Part shown: piece by piece, positions 12,936 to 27,900 of the stretch | Layout: the number at the start of each line of letters is the position of its first letter | Position numbering within the stretch: position 1 is the stretch's first letter | Notes under the pieces: generated by a model | Told to the model about the DNA's origin: nothing | Databases searched by the model: none | The model's input: the letters and a program-made list of their open reading frames with translations, nothing else | Program-made: the position numbers and the translations under genes | DNA from: Galbula dea | Lineage: Eukaryota > Chordata > Aves > Piciformes > Galbulidae | Reading direction: 5' to 3' | Assembly: GCA_013399015.1 (NCBI GenBank) | Contig: VWZX01007386.1 | Span: 310,001 to 374,000 of the forward strand | Length of the DNA: 64,000 nt

Positions 12936-15900
12936 CTAAATAAAAGGGAAAAAAAAGAGATAAAATAAACAAAACTAAATTAACCACATCAATATTTAGA
13001 GATAAAAAATCTGTATCATCCAAAAAAATAAGCTGTCAAACCTTTTGTCCCTCTTTACAAAAAAGAAGTGAAGGGGGTCCAGAAAAAAGTAGCATATGAA
13101 GTGAGGTCAGATCCTTTAAAATAAGGCAACATGTCATTCCTAGGAAAATTGGAGTAGTGAGGAAACTGTTCTGAGATTCAGGAAGTGTAGTGTTTTGGCT
13201 TTTAGAATACAGCATGATCTTTCAAAATGCTCTGGAAAGAAGTGATGAGATTAGATTTGTTCTTTGGCTTCAACAGGATTGTCCTGGCTGCCATGTTGGT
13301 ATTTTCATGTGAATACTTGTGGAAATCACCCCTTGCCATTACCACACAGCATCACCTACTATTTTATTAATTTCCCTAAATAATCATGCTAAGAAATGCA
13401 TTCACTGAAATACAGCAAACAAGAAAGTTAAAGCTGTTAGATTCTTAAAACTACTTAAATGCTGTTTGGAACATAGCTACAGAATGGAAATTGAAGAGCA
13501 ATTCCTAAAGTTGCAGTCAGTTCAGGAACAGATTCTATGACATTATGTCAGACTACAAAACCCCACTGGCTATTCTTATTACAAAAATCATAGCACTGAA
13601 GGTCAATTTATGGCACAAACGTTTTCCATTCATGTGTTGCCCACACTAGACCTCAGTCTCAACACTGCACTTTTACAAGATGAAGCATAATCTGGAAGCT
13701 GGAATGTGCTTCCTTTCATGATATTTATTAAACTGAAAGGAATTCTAGCAGGACTTTTGTAATATAGTTTATTGTATTTTATCAGCTTCACTTAAAAGCA
13801 GTACTTTCTGTAAGTTTATAATAACAGTTTTCAATCTGCTTCTAATATGCTAGGGATGTTGTTGTAGTACATGACAACAGTGTATTTCCCAGACAGGTAA
13901 CAAAGCCCTCATGTATTTCTCAATGTCAAACAAATTGCTAAGCAATGTAGGGTTACAAGTTGTCAGTGGGCTAGAAGCTTAAAGAAGAGCAAGTCAGTGT
14001 TTATATTCATGATGAGTTATTATCTTACTGCTGTATAATAGCTTTCTTAAAAAGATTTTTTTTTCTAGAGCAGAAATGATACTAAAACAGGGAAATTCCT
14101 TTACTCCATTCTACAATCTTAGGAAAAGAGTTGGTTTCATTGACTGCAGATTTCTAAGTCTCATAGGATGTGACAAGAGTGTTGTTTCACTGTGCATTTT
14201 CTCCAAGGGCATCCTGAAGAGAGTTAATAAGGATTAACCTTTTATATTATGAACTGAAACATAAACCTTAATTATTTGTGCTGCCTTTTTGGAGTAAGTA
14301 CCCCAGACGAGCTCAGTTCATCACTTTTTGGGCTCATACAACAGGCAACTGAAATGGAAGATATAGATAAGTCAAAATGGACAAAAAAAAAAAGGAGGGC
14401 AGAGGAAAAAAAAGCTCTAAAATGCCTCCCTTTCCTTTAAACCTGATAGGGGCTTTTCAGGAAATTAAACACTGAGACTATTAGATTCAGATAGAAAACA
14501 GATGATGTTATGCATAGAAATACTACAGCAGATTCAATGGCTAGGCAGCAGAGACATATGTGAATAATCAATGAAGTATTTCTGGAAAGAAGCTTTCATG
14601 TTTTTAATACTTAACACTTCATAACTGAGCCTAATAGGCTGAATAAAAAGAAGGCAACACAAAATACAAGTAGAAGGGTAAATATTTTTCCAAACACTAG
14701 TCCTTTTAGGCCTTCTTCTCCCCTATTCCACTGTACCCAATCTTCATCTGTTGACTAAAGTTCATTTACCTTTCTTCTCTAAAAATGCTGCTGACCTTTT
14801 AAGTCAGTAAACTGTGGAGCTGACTTTCAGAGTCCATTATGTATCACTATTATCACTCAGAGAAAATTCTGCAAGTGCAGGGTAAACATTTTCTTAATGA
14901 ACAAAAAAGTTCAAAATAATAGACATAAATATACAAACTTCTTCATAGTTTGTTACCAAAAACCACAAAGAACATCATGTTTTCAGTTTTTCCTAACTCA
15001 GGGATGGAGAAAGCAAATATATTCTTATGACCTATGAACTCAGTCTTCATTTCAAATGCTCAAATAATCGTCATTAATGGCAATTACACTCTTAAGAAAC
15101 ATGCAACATTTTGCCAAATTAATGGCATTTTCTTCGCTCTCCTTCAAGCATCAGATGGCTTATACCAACACAGAATACCAGAGTTAAAAATGTTTATGAA
15201 ATTATTTACAAGGAACCAAGAATACATGCAGTTTAATTTCTAATATAGTAAATATTTTAGGCATCTAAATGCCCTCTTTTTCTCCTCTTTTATCTCCCCA
15301 CAATTATTCCTCTTCATTTCCTATGTTGTTTCTTTTTATAGCAAGGAAAAAGAAATGAGCAGACACTAGATGTAAGTAATCTGAAATAAATTTTGTGATG
15401 CATTTTACCTTTCTTTCATTCATATCATCATTTTGGCCTTCATATTCACCCTGGAGAAAGAAAATAATTGAATAACTGATGTAAAATGAGGTAACATTCA
15501 ATAAAATATTACTTAGCTGTTCCTACATTGATTTTACGTTTAGGTCACAACTTGAAATATTCAACACACTTACTTAGAAGATATTTTCATTATCAGATGC
15601 AATAAACACTAATGTCTATGCACTATTGAGTAATACCATCAGAAAACTAAATTTTTGGTAGTCTATACATACATCATGAAGTGGATAGGCTGCATCATAA
15701 ACGTTGTTTGCTATTAATGTGCTGATACCTAAAAGAAAAAAAAAATTAAGATTGTCAGCATCCATAAGATGGCAATTAAAGCTAAGTAGTTTCTTCCAGA
15801 CCTCTTTGCTTTCAATCTCCAGTAAAAAGTAAACAGCTAGTTTGTCTTTAGGGGTGAAAGAAATTCCACAGTCAAATTACACAAATATAAATCTGAAATG

Positions 15901-18900
15901 TTTGGGAAAAATTCTCTGGTCAGGGATGCTAGGCAGGCATTAGCAATAAATTTCTTCCTTGGTACAAAGACAAATATTCTTATGACTGCAGACATTAATA
16001 GAATCAGGAAATTTCCTGTTTGGGTAATGTCAAATCTTCTACTGAGAACATTCCATATTAGGAAAGTTTACAGCAGTCTAGAGTTATGCTGGAAGAAAAT
16101 CTGTCTTCCTTGTACGACGTCATGGAAGGGGAATCAGATTTAGCCTTACATAGATGTAAAAATCAATAAGCAAAGGTGTTTGAAATGTTGTTTTGCTCCT
16201 GCTACATTACAAAGCATATGCTCCCAAAACCCACAGACTGCTGTGGGTACTTACAGCATCACTGTCCTATCGCTTGTGTAAATAAGCAATAGAGTCTTAC
16301 AGAAAGAGAAAGAAGAAATAATAAAACATATTGTAGCTGACATCTGAATTTTCAAAAGATCATATAATAGTCAAAACCAATCTTGGAACAATTCATGAAA
16401 TGTAAGTTCTAAGCTGGATCCTGCACCTGTAGGAATGAGAAAAAGTTTTCATTACAATGTCCTGTCCAAACCATGGATCAGAAAGTCTGATTTAATTCCT
16501 CACAAAACCATTTGTTTCAATCTCTAATTCTTGTGAAATATGTGCCAGTATACTTTTGTGTTCTTCTAGAACAATAAACATTCTACAAGACACCTAAGCT
16601 ATACTTTTTAAAGTAACATATATAGATATCTTGCTTCCTTCTTACCCATGCTGTTTCTGGCCTTTGTAGAAGTGCGCTTCAAAATTTCCCGGACCTGTGG
16701 AAAACAAGAGTGGTAACATACAAGTCATCTTTTAACATTCTTTCATCATGGAGCTAGCAATAAAACAAAACTTAATGATAAGAGGCTTAAAGATTGGGAA
16801 ACAAGACTTTAATAACAGCTTTGAACAATGAAAAGGATTAAGGAGCAGTGTTTCTCTACATAACATCTACTCCTGGACCACTGGGCAGCTCCACAAGGGT
16901 ATGTCTTGCATGTTTATGACTGCTTAGTGTTTTGCAGGAACAGAAAAATGCATAAATTGATGAAATTAGCAAAGTAGTTACCAGAACTCACTATTAAAGC
17001 AAATACCATTCAGCACAAGAAGTCAATGACATGATGCTATTGTTTACTTACTATTCGGCTGCGGGTAGCATTGTCAAAAAAGGTGTCTTTGTCTTTAATG
17101 TTATACCTAAAACATCAAGAGGAAAAAAAAAACCCAAACGTTTTCAGATGTAGTAATAATAAGTAAGGTAACATAGAAGAGTGATTTAGAATTCATTTAG
17201 AAAACAGTGAGTGGGAAAACAGATGTTTAAAGGCAGTATAGATGAAATGGTACAGGTTAATAGACTCTCCTATTTATGACACAGTCATTCGGAGTTCTAC
17301 CTGGATTGCAGTGATGATGGGCATAAAAATACAAAAATATTAACATAAAATGCCTTTTGGGTAGGAAGAGCTTCTCTATTGTTTACACAAGATGACCTTT
17401 TAATGTTTTCCTTGTAACATACCCTCAATACTGTAACATTCTGAGGTTACATTATTAGGTTCCAGCTAGCCTAACGCAGATGTTTATTACTTTTTTCCAG
17501 GTGAGTAACCAGTCAACATCTCACTTGCTTTCAAATAAGCATTCAACTGGAATTATTCATTAACTTAAACCTTAAAATCATCACATGTGGAATTAGCTTC
17601 CCAGTTTATTTCCTTCAATCAATTTTACTTGTATTCAGTATTAATTAGAATTGTGAGAGAGGACAATAAATAATATAGTGGGTCTTTATATTTAGTACGG
17701 AACTTTATTTGTCAGACATAAATATAATGTGACACCAATGAGGAAAAAAAGGAGTGTTTAATGTCCAGCTGGGCCTAGAAGTATTATTCTGAGTAAAAGG
17801 ACAGGTGTCAAGAATTCCTCATCTGCATATTATTAGCCATGTTTAATTACTATAATAAATCTATCAAGACAACAAACATTATCAGATCTCTACTAGCACT
17901 TTCTTTTTTTTCAAAATAGGCAGCAATATACTTACTTAACAAATACTCAAGTATTTCACTTCCAAATACTCAAGTATTTGGTGGTAGGATTTCTATAGTT
18001 CAAGCCAGAAAAATCAATACAGCACTCCTTCCAGTGCATTAGCCAGCAGAAGGAAGTAGAACACTAGCAGAATGTCTCTGCAGCTTTGATTTCATTTAAT
18101 CCACTGAAACTGGACTCAGTGCCAATGCAAATTCATTTAATGTAGCTCTATTTACTTGGCCTTCAATAAATTGAGTTTTATGGAGGTATATGCTTTTGTC
18201 AGTTGAAAAATACTATCCAGGAATAATCTGACAACTTGGGTGTTTCTTCAGAATTTTAAAAAAATATTCAATGAATTTCTGAATTTTGATTGAAATACAA
18301 GTAGAAGAAGTGACAACAATAAAATGACAAGTTGTAGCTTTCTTCATTGCTCATCACAATTTAAAGTACTCACAAATATATTTTTTCTCTGGAAAATGGG
18401 TATGACAGGATTTTCATGTTGGTGTTTTCTTGTTGTGGCACCTGGGGTTGCAGAGGTTCAGTCAATTTGCACCATATCTCATTTAACTTTTTGAGTATTC
18501 CCCCTTCTTCTGTGATTTCATACATCTGAGTAAATAAAATGTTGTATGTTAGCATGTCACTTCCAAAAACCCACTAAAATTCAATAAAGAATAGAATTTG
18601 CTATGCACACATGATGAAATCTGTAAGCTTCTAACAGGGACAGGTTATAACACCATGAGAAGTGAACAACACTGGAGTTTTTGCTGGGTGAAAACAATTA
18701 ATCTAAACAAAACCAAGCGACCAGCCAAAAACCAAACAACCCTGCAAAAGATAATGATATGGGTTTGTCCTTTAATTCTAATGGTCATGCAATGACATAA
18801 GTGTTCAGTAGTGCAGTTGATGAGTATCATTAAATGAAAGGACAAAGTAGCTTCACTGACTTCCGTGGAGTTGTTAGCCAACATGTTAAATCATTGCATC

Positions 18901-21900
18901 ATCACTACTCAGAATTTACAATGTCTGCCAGCTATTCTGCTGAAAGCAGACTGTAAAGACTGTAAAGATAGTGAGCCAAAGTTGTAATGGCAATAGACAA
19001 GTCTGAATTCTTTAAGTCATTGATAGCACCAAAACAGATTCTCCTAGCATCCCCAGACTTTAGAGGAATTATAAGGTGATGACCAACTGCTATCTCTCAT
19101 ACCGCACCTCACCTTTAAGGAAAATTCCTTGACAAGAATCCAAATAGCTACAGCCCTCTCAGCTTTCAAAGCCCTTCTGAAAAGCCAGCTCTGTCATCAC
19201 TCTCCTGAATGCAGACTGTCAGACATTCAGTTCTGTGGCTTTTGGAATCCCCTTTGAAAATGCCAACTTAAATATGAATGTGAATACTAAATCATCTAAA
19301 AATAACTAGTGATGTGAAAGAATAAGGCTAGCAGTTCATTTGCTATGACTTTGAAATAAAAGAACTCCATGGGCTTCTATACACTACCATTCTGCTCCCT
19401 CCTCCTTCAGTGATACAACTAGATGACAGAACATAGAAGAGACTTACCTTTTTAGTGGGCATCTTAATTTTAAGGAGTTCTGCCTCTCGACTAAGTACTT
19501 GCCAAGGGGCATGAATCCGAACAAAACTCAATCCTTGGCTCTTATTCTGAAACATAAAATAATGAAAACATATTTCATTATTATTGAATAGAATAGTGTA
19601 ACAGGGTTTCAAGATGTCAACTCCAACTAAATCATGCAACAGTAGGCAGCCACAACCAACTTCTGTTACAACTGGGCTTAAAAGCAACCTTTTCTTTAAA
19701 AGCTGACTTTTCTATAGCTCTTAAAATCCATTAATCTACTGCCTATACTGTAGATGTGTGTGCACCATGAAGACAGAAGGCTGCAGTCCAAACTGTATAA
19801 ACACTTATAATGTCATGTAAACACCAAAGATGCATTTGCTGAACTTGTCATAATGCTTAGTGATTTTAAAATAAGTTAGATGGAAATCTTACTGTTCTTA
19901 TTGCAATAGTTTTGCTCTCATTTCCCTTGTAGCTTTGACATGAACTGCACAGATCACTACATCATTTTCAGCTAACATTTCTTCAGTGGACTGATTTTGT
20001 TTTAAAGAGCAGAATGAGCTGCAGAATGTCTCTTTCATCAGTCTACTGGGGAAGTCAGCTTTAAGTAAAGGAAGCAAAAATTTACTGGCCATGAGCAGAT
20101 GTTCAGGTAATTTGCTGAAAATATATTAATAACAGATGAGAGTTTGAATTTCAGTGGGTGAAGATCAGGAGGCTTCTTCTCAGCTTTTGGCTAAAATCAA
20201 GAGTGTGTCCCCTGTCTGGAGGACTATATTCCACATTGGCAAGAGGAAGGATCTAATTGGCTGTTTCCAGCTCAGGCTCATATGACTACACAGAATCCAA
20301 ATAAAAATCAGTCAAATCATTTGAGAGAAAAGACCAGATGAAGAAGGTGACCTTTGTATATTGAACAAAAATGCCTTGGAAAGTTGTGCTATTCATGAAG
20401 TGATATTGGATGCTGAGGAATCAGAGCCTTAAAAATCTTTATAATCCTTTAAAATCACCCCACAATGGGAAATTGAGATAATTTTAATAAAGATTAATGC
20501 AAAGTAAATAAAGTAGGGAAAACAGGACCAGGTGATTCCTGTTGCATGGTAAACAAATATGCAGACCTATAGATTGTTGAATATTTAGCTTAGGTTTAGT
20601 AGAACCACATTTCCCACACCTTCCTATAACTTTAAAATTAAACAAATAAATTTAAAATACATTTTAAATCATCAGTATATCATATCATATCTCAAGGGAG
20701 AAACCATTTACCTAGCTTTCTGCTGAGCAATCAAAATAAAAACCTATACCAGCTACTCCTCTGGTAAGTCTCCTTTCCCTACTTTTCAACCCTTCACCTG
20801 CAGTAGTTCCAGCTGTCTGTATGCATGCTTTTTTTGTCATTATCATTATGAGGACTGGGGAAGATCTGTTCAGCCAACTTATTTCCAGAGTGCTTATTGT
20901 ATTATGGACATTACTAGAAGTTAGAACTAGTTTTATTCCTTGCCAGAATGGAAGTATAACTGTCTACTGGACACATGCATTAAATGGTGTCATTTGGTTA
21001 ATCACCCAAAATGATCAAAGTGTTTGTGAATACACTTTAATATTTGCTCTAGTGAAATATTATCAGTCTTCTATTTTGAATACTCACAGTCACCTTTGCT
21101 TATTCACGTAGGTGTATCACTATAGCTAAAATGTTGTTCTGGGTAATGTTATTTTTGTCTGACCATTCACTTGTTATTTAATACAGCCATCCTTAATCAA
21201 GTCCTTTTTCACTTACAGTTGATGTCCCACAGGCCTGTATTCTTGGCCCTGCATTGTTCTATGCCTGTGTCATTGCACACTCTGATTATATTACTCAGAT
21301 GACTAAGTATTGCTATGCAGATGACAAACAGATTTGTTTCTCTCATGATCCTTTTTTCATCAAATCTATATTCCATATTACAGAGTTCTCCCAATAAGTT
21401 TCAAGAGTGGAAGTTTCTCAGTAAGTTGGTTCTGAGTTATTCAAGATATATTTATGTCTTGGCTTCTTTTTTATTTTGTAAAGTGGAACGGGGGCTTCCC
21501 ATTTCAACAGGGAAACTCAGCATTAAAGTCAACTGGAACAAAACCTGGAAGGTCTGGTTTACTTTTCAATCAGCACTTGAAGAAAAATAGATCAGTCTAT
21601 CATGTATTCATAGTAGTTTAAAACAAGACTTTAATAGCAGTCTATATTGAATTTTTTTCTGTCTTATAGTGGAAATATATAGGCTGAATAAAATTCTAAT
21701 TTCTCCAAGGAGACTTCTTCTATCTTTCATGCCTTAACAGTAAAATACATTAGCACCTGTGTCAACTGCAAGTCTGAGATTTATTGCAAACTTATCACCA
21801 TCAAGGCCACAGCAGGAAAAAGATGTAACTACAAAAGGTCTCATAAGAGATATATAAAGAATGTACTCCTACTTATTATAATTTTACTAGTAAGGACTCC

Positions 21901-24900
21901 AGAAGTGATTCTTCTTTTTAACTAAAAGTTGAATGCTCTGAAACAAGCATAATAGGTAGGCTAAGTACAAAAGCTCTCTCTGCCTGAAAATTCAGAGTTG
22001 TCATTGAATTCATGTTTCTACAAAAGTCAGATGCCAAGTGAGAATATTGTATTCTGAAGTTAGTAGTGTATCTGTACTTCTCACCCACTTTGACAGTGAC
22101 AGTTGTCCAACTGGAACATGGAATATTTTTGAACCACAATTACAGGCTTATTTCTCTTGCAGTTCAGAGCTTCTCCATCCCAGTCCTTGCAAGGACAGGT
22201 CACAGAGTGAGGAGATGCACAGTGCAGCAGGAGTTTGTGAAGAAGTCCTGTTGCCATGCACATTAGCATGCCATGTAAAAGGTGGAGTACTGTGTGTCCA
22301 GCTCAAACATTTCTCATAGTGCCATTATTTTGTCAGGCCAATTTGACTCTCACCTTACTTCACTCAGGAGTCTATTTAGAAAGAATTTTTTTTTTTTAAA
22401 GGGTGTTGAAAGACTGGCACAGGTTGCCCAGAGAGGTGGTAGATGCCCCTTCCCTGGAAACATTCAAGGTCAGGTTGGACACCTGATCTAGTTGAAGATG
22501 TCCCTGCTCGCTGCAGGGGGGTTGAACTAGGTAACTTTTAAAGGTCTCTCCCAATACAAACCATTCTATGATTCTATGTATAATGCATATATATTAAAAG
22601 AAATAAGCTATTTTAAAGTACTTATCCAAAGAAATAGATTTCTGCTGTGTATCTGAATAGGAAGGAAAGAAACAGTGACAGATAGAAAGAAGCTGAACAG
22701 AAGTGATTAACTACTGTCTAAGGGAGTCCAAGGGAACTTCTAATCTTTCTTATGATTTAAAAAAAATATACATAGGAAATGGAGAGACATAAATTATAAA
22801 ACCTGAAACATGTAAACTTCCTTCTTAAAAAGACAAACTATCTGAGCCTTAAACATTTTAACCTTCTGTGATCATTAAACAGACAGAAAAATACCAGATA
22901 TGTACAGACAGCAAGCTTCTAATAGCTTCAGTTAATATAATCAGACATCTTTTGTTGGCATTGTTAATACCAGCCACACTAGGAAAGCAACAATGAGGCA
23001 TTTTGTAGAGAAGAGAAAAAAGATAGGTCCTTGTAGCTCAGTAAAAGTAATCATCTTCCCATTTATTCCATCACAAATGGATCAGTCACGTCTGCAAATG
23101 CAATTGTTCAGAATTAACTTCGATTCCCCTGATACCAGCACTGGAAATTGAGGCAAATAACAATGTGATGTGATAGTGCAAAGAAAATATGATTTCTTGT
23201 TACTAACACAGAACTCTAGTCTCACAGATTTTACAAAAGCTGAACCAAATACTGAGCTGTGGGCCCCCTGCACAGATAGCTCATGATGGAATGACACGAC
23301 GTTGCCAGATTTAGACAGGGATTTTGTTTTGTGCCAAATGTACCGAATCTTTATCTGTAGAAGGATTGACATTTTGCTGATCTTAATGATTTATATCTAA
23401 GATATAATATTAGTTGATTGGAAAGCATACAAATCAAAGTGTATGTCAGTTACATTATATAAAGGAAGGGCAGTGCAGTAGTCTGGGTGAGATGTCAAGA
23501 CCCATGGAGATGTCAGTCCAGAGCAATTGCCTACTCATGTTATTTATTTAATTGTAGGTAAGTAAATTAATTCTTTTTTGTCACTGATTAAATGAAGGTC
23601 ATGGAACTTCCTTCTATCAAAAGCCATTAGTGAAGATAAATATGTTACAGATTGAAAGGTGCTCAAATAATGCAGTAAACAAATACAGACAGTAGCCATA
23701 CTACACATCATTTTCACACTTTCCTTCAAAAACTGTAGTCCTTTTACACTTTGCCAAACTTCCCCTTTTCTATTTTCAGATTTCCCTTACTGTATGACTG
23801 TGTAGTGCCTAACTTAAACAGATCCTCATTAATGACTGCAGAGTCTCTTGTGACAGTATTCCCAATAATTAACAACAGCAACCCGCAACAGCTCCAAGGA
23901 TTTATCCCGCTCCTGACAGACAATCAGTCACACATAGCACAAGTGTAAAGATGCAAAGCCCAGGCTTTTTCACTCATGGCTAAGGTAAACATCCAGTTCA
24001 CAGAGTTAGGTCTATTTTTAGCTGCTCAACAATATATGAAGCAGACATGCTCAAGTCCAAATTTCAGCCCTTAAGCAAAGCTGCAATAATTCACACAACT
24101 TGACCGTTTGCCTTTCTCTTTCTTCATTTCTACCAACAATGACAGTGTTAATGTCCTGTTTATTTTACTTTCTTACTCCCATCTCTGAACATAAACAGTT
24201 AAAGAATATACTAGTGTGTATAAGCAAGGAACAGAACACCTTGGAATGAAAGATCTGGCCAAAATGCTTTAAAAGAAGCTATATAAAAACTTAATTCCTT
24301 AGATAAATTACTGTGGAATCAAACATTTGACTTTGTACATCCTTTGCAATGTTTCTTCATGGCATTGCTACCTTTCTAACAAAAATCTTCCCACTCATCT
24401 TTAGACAGAAAGAGTTTCTGAATGGAAGATGATACAGGAAGCCTAAAAACCCAGGCATGCTTCCCCTGAAAAAGATGGAAATATTTAATGGCACACAACA
24501 GAATAAAAATGAGCTGTTAGAAACTCAAGCACAAATGTAGAATAGATTGTTAATTCTGCCAAATACAAAAAAGTCACAGACCTGTGCATTGCTGCAGCAC
24601 TCAGTGCAGAACCTGTATGGAACTGAGTAACAAATATGTCAGGATTGTAATAATTTTTTAACTCTTTCTGAAAGGACATTTTGAATTTAAAAGTTAGTCC
24701 ATTTACCTGGTTCCTTTTCAGATATTTGTCTATGGCCACTAGTTAATACAGTGTGAAAATGCGACTTCCAAATGTAAAGCAAAATCTTCTCTATTTGTTT
24801 AGAATAACTTTATCAACACATTTCTCCTCTGTCAATGACATAAATTTCTTGCCACAGAAGCATATCACAGTTTCAGTACATTTTCTGAGATTGAAGAATT

Positions 24901-27900
24901 CCAGAAATAATAATAAAATAGAATACTGGGAAAAAAAACCCAACAAACCCACCCAAGTCAGACTCCCTCAAAGAGGAAGGGAGAAGTGTATCTGCTCTAC
25001 CACCTCCTATATTTTGGCAGTGTCAATGGAAAAACACTTAATCAGCTGGTCTGGGTACATTCAATGCCAAATTAGCTAGCAGGTGAGCCAATATTCTGTA
25101 AAATACATCATACCAAACTCGATTATCAATAATAAAATCAACAAACTTGTTGTGGCCAAAGAGTTAACATTAAAAAGGGCAAAATGTAATTTCTCTTGAG
25201 GGAATGAGACACACCAATCTGCACAGAGATTTATACCCTAAACAATTTTCCAGATGAAGCAGCAAGATCATGGAAGTCAATCTTTACACCGGATAACAGA
25301 CACCTTACCAGCAGGGGGATTAATGAAAGAGAGATTGAAACCTCACCCTGACAGACTCAACCTCCAGGAAAAACAAAAAAAAAAGTGGTTATTTTACCAA
25401 GTTCACTTTAATTTAAAAGTGTTAGCAGACAGTACAAGTGTATTTCATTTAGTATGTTCTCCTAGTCATATGCTACAAGCCTGAGTCAAGACACATCAAT
25501 GCTCAAAAGCTCATATGAAAGCTACAGAAGAGTGAGCTATTGTCTGTTAGGTGGGATTAGAAAACATGAGCTTTAACTTTAGATGGGGAAAGTGGGTGCT
25601 GCAAAATGGTCACTGTCAGTGCATCTCCTTTTCTTACATTTTGGCACTAAAAATCACAACATTTAGCATAAAAAATAAACTTTCCTATGTTGAAAATCTT
25701 ACAATTTAAAATTCTTCAAAGTGTGTACTAACAGAGTTCATCCCTTCTCCAGGCTGCAATACTTGACTGTGGTTAGTTGCAGTAATGATAGGGTTTTGAT
25801 TATTGCCAGGTTGTCTTTACAATCCTGGTGCTATTAATTTTAACATTCATATCAATAAGTCTATAATAAATACAGCTGTTACTGTTTCAGGCAAGGGGCA
25901 GAAAAATCCCACAGATTCACTTAAAGGAAGAAAAGCTGAACTACAGAAGATGTGTGCAAGTAGAAAAGATCATGTTAAGAAGAAAAGCTAGTGGAAGCAC
26001 ATTTTCAGTAGTGAGAATTAACTGTAAAGATTAATACATAAAGATTAAAACATTAAGACATGGCTAAGAAACAGCTTCCCTTTTTCTATTCTTGTTCTCC
26101 TTTGCATGAAAGCTTTCACACATCTGAAAACCTATTTGCCAGTGAAAAGAGTTAGCATTTACCTAATCCTCACCTCCACTTTTCTGTTTTCTGTTCAACA
26201 ATAAAGGACATGAAAATTGGAAATCAGAACTGTAGGGAACCTAGATTTGTACTAAGGAAACAGCCTCCTTGCTCTTGTATTCCTTGCACCTTCCCATCTG
26301 TTTTCAAAGGTCCAGACAGCAGGAAGATGACCACTGCCTCACTTCCTGGATTTGGCTTACACCTTTTGATGTATAGTGCCTTGGCCACACTTATTATTGT
26401 GATTTTAATTACACTGGAGTGCTCTGTAATTATATGCCAATTATTTTCTTTGATAATTACCACTGACATATGCAAGTGAAGGAATAAATTTTAGAGCCAC
26501 CTATTAGTCTTTTGTGCTACTTAAAATTCTACAACATTAACAAAATTGGTTTTACATTATAATTACATTTACATCTTTCATGAAATAATGGAAGTTGAAA
26601 ATTCATTACAAGAGGGACACTACATTACTACAGAATAGCTACACTGATATCAGGAGGTTTGCCAATAACTATATTATAAACTACTCCTGCTTTTTAATAT
26701 TAAGATGAGCTGTCTCTAATAACATAATGCAGCAGGTCTCCTGATATGCAGGTTTTGTCCTGCCAGGGAGCGAGCCTGATAGTTCTAGTAGAGCATTATG
26801 AAGATCTGGAAATTAACAACAATTTAGAGTTGGATCTTGGAGCATTTAAAAACATTTTTCATGCTGACTTTTCTGTGAAGACTTGCCCATTAGTGGCCAG
26901 ATGTGACACAACACCCCTAAACCAACAAATGCTTTCTAGAAGAGTCATTTGTGAACCATGGCTCACAAGAGCAAAACAAACTGGGATCCCTTGTGGTGCA
27001 AGCTAGGACTTATGTCATTACCATGGTGCTCTCAAATGCCTCCTGCAACAGATCAATTGAAAAGTAAGTCAGTCCTCTAATGAGCAAACTAACTAAAGCT
27101 GAGTTTTGCCAGCCATGGGTAAGCAGTTTCTTGAAGACAGCATTATTTTAAAGCAAGAGAGAATAGAGAATAGACAAAACTTTGCACAGAAGTCTTTGAG
27201 AGATAAGCAGTCACAAAGTATGAAGTCCTTGTGCAAGTAGCAGTCCCCAGATTTTCACAGAGCAGTGAATGTGTTGGACATTATGAATTAATGTAGGCCT
27301 GTGACTGATTGTAACTGATGGACAGCAAGAAAGGGTGGAGGACTGACTTCACATAGAACAAAGAAAGATACACAGTCATATTGAGGTACAGCAGGATTGC
27401 TACAGGTGTAGGATATGCAGATGAAAGGGCATCGTGGGCAGATATGGAGAAGCCTGAAAAGGGCAGAGGTCAGTGCTGGGTAGACAAGCAGTCCTGCAGG
27501 AGACTGGTGTGAAGGTGCAGTGGTGAATACACAGAGACCAGAGATAGGTAAGCAGGTCAAGCACTGGTGAGGTGAAGCCATTTCCATGCATTGAACTGTG
27601 AAAGTTGAGTGGCGCCACTGGAGGTAGAGACCCATGACAAGCAAGTAGGCTTGCCAAAGGTACAGGGCACCACAGTATGTTGACCTGCCTGGCAAAAACC
27701 TGAAAGGACACCCACATAACAAAGAATATTAGCTGAAATTTCCCAGCTCCCACAATCCAGAGTGTGGACAATGCAAGGATGATCTTCCATGGCTATGAGA
27801 TCTTTAGGACACTAGTTTGTGTTGATTACCTAACAGGGTTCAGTGGCAATTGAACACGTGTCAACGTTAAGAGGCAAGCAAAGAATGATTATTCAAAGCC

